Made by a program: the position numbers and the translations under genes. A stretch of 64,000 nucleotides of DNA, from positions 372,001 to 436,000 of the forward strand of contig NZ_JAATEN010000001.1 of assembly GCF_012034935.1 (NCBI RefSeq), written 5' to 3'. This document shows, piece after piece, positions 63,921-64,000 of the stretch. The notes under the pieces are model-generated. The model worked only from the letters and a program-made list of their open reading frames with translations, searched no databases and was not told the DNA's origin. The stretch comes from Streptomyces zingiberis (GTDB taxonomy: Bacteria; Actinomycetota; Actinomycetes; Streptomycetales; Streptomycetaceae). Each line of letters starts with the position of its first letter. Position 1 is the stretch's first letter.

Positions 63921-64000
63921 TCAGCACATCTTGTAGGCCGACTTGCCGGAGCTGTACGAACAGGTGTCCACCTGTGAACCGCCGGCGTTGTAGAGCCGCG
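63921..64000 (-). CDS. 3' end of a hypothetical, probably secreted protein
   Basis: Only the last 26 codons are in the window, ending in a TGA at 63921-63923 on the minus strand. They read LYNAGGSQVDTCSYSS...AYKMC, with two cysteines that could form a disulphide, as in small secreted actinobacterial proteins. The start and identity lie outside the window. Confidence 0.6.
   Translation of the reverse strand, partial: RLYNAGGSQVDTCSYSSGKSAYKMC

Noticed and set aside
63004..63936. Plus-strand frame overlapping the anti-sigma gene as its continuation after a frameshift
   Set aside because: The frame is Arg/Pro/Gly-rich and shows neither a membrane helix nor an RskA domain, so it does not support a lost C-terminus.

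Overview
The window is a chromosomal stretch of a very high-GC actinobacterium, almost certainly a Streptomyces. The evidence is strong G/C at third codon positions, many GTG starts (and one TTG), mycothiol-type and WhiJ-type families, a bacterial proteasome activator, a class F sortase and TANNNT-plus-ATG leaderless starts. From memory, the order moeA-like / quinone oxidoreductase / Bpa / two Ser-Thr kinases / bkdABC / GntR+MFS / nitrilase / aminopeptidase / acyl-CoA dehydrogenase / aspS / metG resembles the S. coelicolor SCO379x-382x region. I could not check this.

Layout. 1-5.9 kb: a 5'-truncated moeA-like gene, a TrkA-type K+ channel, a quinone oxidoreductase, a membrane-anchored hypothetical protein and Bpa. 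6.1-9.9 kb: two divergent Ser/Thr kinases, one with a C-terminal PASTA-like domain and one with a Pro-rich external tail. 10.2-11.4 kb: an aminoglycoside-phosphotransferase-fold protein. 12.0-15.7 kb: the branched-chain 2-oxoacid dehydrogenase operon bkdABC, ending in a 21-bp perfect hairpin. 15.7-18.4 kb: a lower-GC WhiJ/AbaA-like regulatory island (DUF397, XRE/DUF5753, DUF6879 and an unrecognised two-repeat protein, with a divergent HATPase). 18.6-24.6 kb: GntR/MFS pair, mycothiol-dependent isomerase-family protein, nitrilase-family amidohydrolase, coiled-coil membrane protein and a VapBC-like toxin-antitoxin pair. 24.7-35.1 kb: thioredoxin/NHL protein, DUF6458, M18 aminopeptidase, FadE5-like acyl-CoA dehydrogenase, SseB family, pirin, and a SpoIIE phosphatase fused to an anti-sigma-type ATPase. 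35.3-41.9 kb: aspS, metG, NfeD-like protein and flotillin. 42.1-50.5 kb: Lys/Ala-rich histone-H1-like protein, PhoX phosphatase, LigD-type polymerase, TetR, a flavin reductase behind a SoxR-type operator, and pectate lyase. 51.1-57.1 kb: a 1444-residue cytosolic LacI-sensor / histidine-kinase-like / receiver-like / AraC protein and an MFS transporter. 57.6-64 kb: an envelope and secretion cluster (FG-GAP propeller, peptidoglycan amidase, DUF4397, class F sortase, ECF sigma with a short soluble anti-sigma) and the 3' end of a secreted protein.

How the genes work together. Most of the window is housekeeping: translation, branched-chain keto-acid supply for fatty-acid primers, acyl-CoA oxidation and proteostasis. 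Several small regulatory modules are set among these genes: the WhiJ-like island, divergent TetR/flavin reductase, GntR/MFS, ECF sigma/anti-sigma and the AraC hybrid next to pectate lyase. Convergent gene pairs are almost always separated by long GC-rich perfect hairpins. Several intergenic gaps carry short tandem repeats (6-20 bp units), in two cases running across the stop codon. No rRNA, tRNA, CRISPR array, IS element or prophage was recognised.
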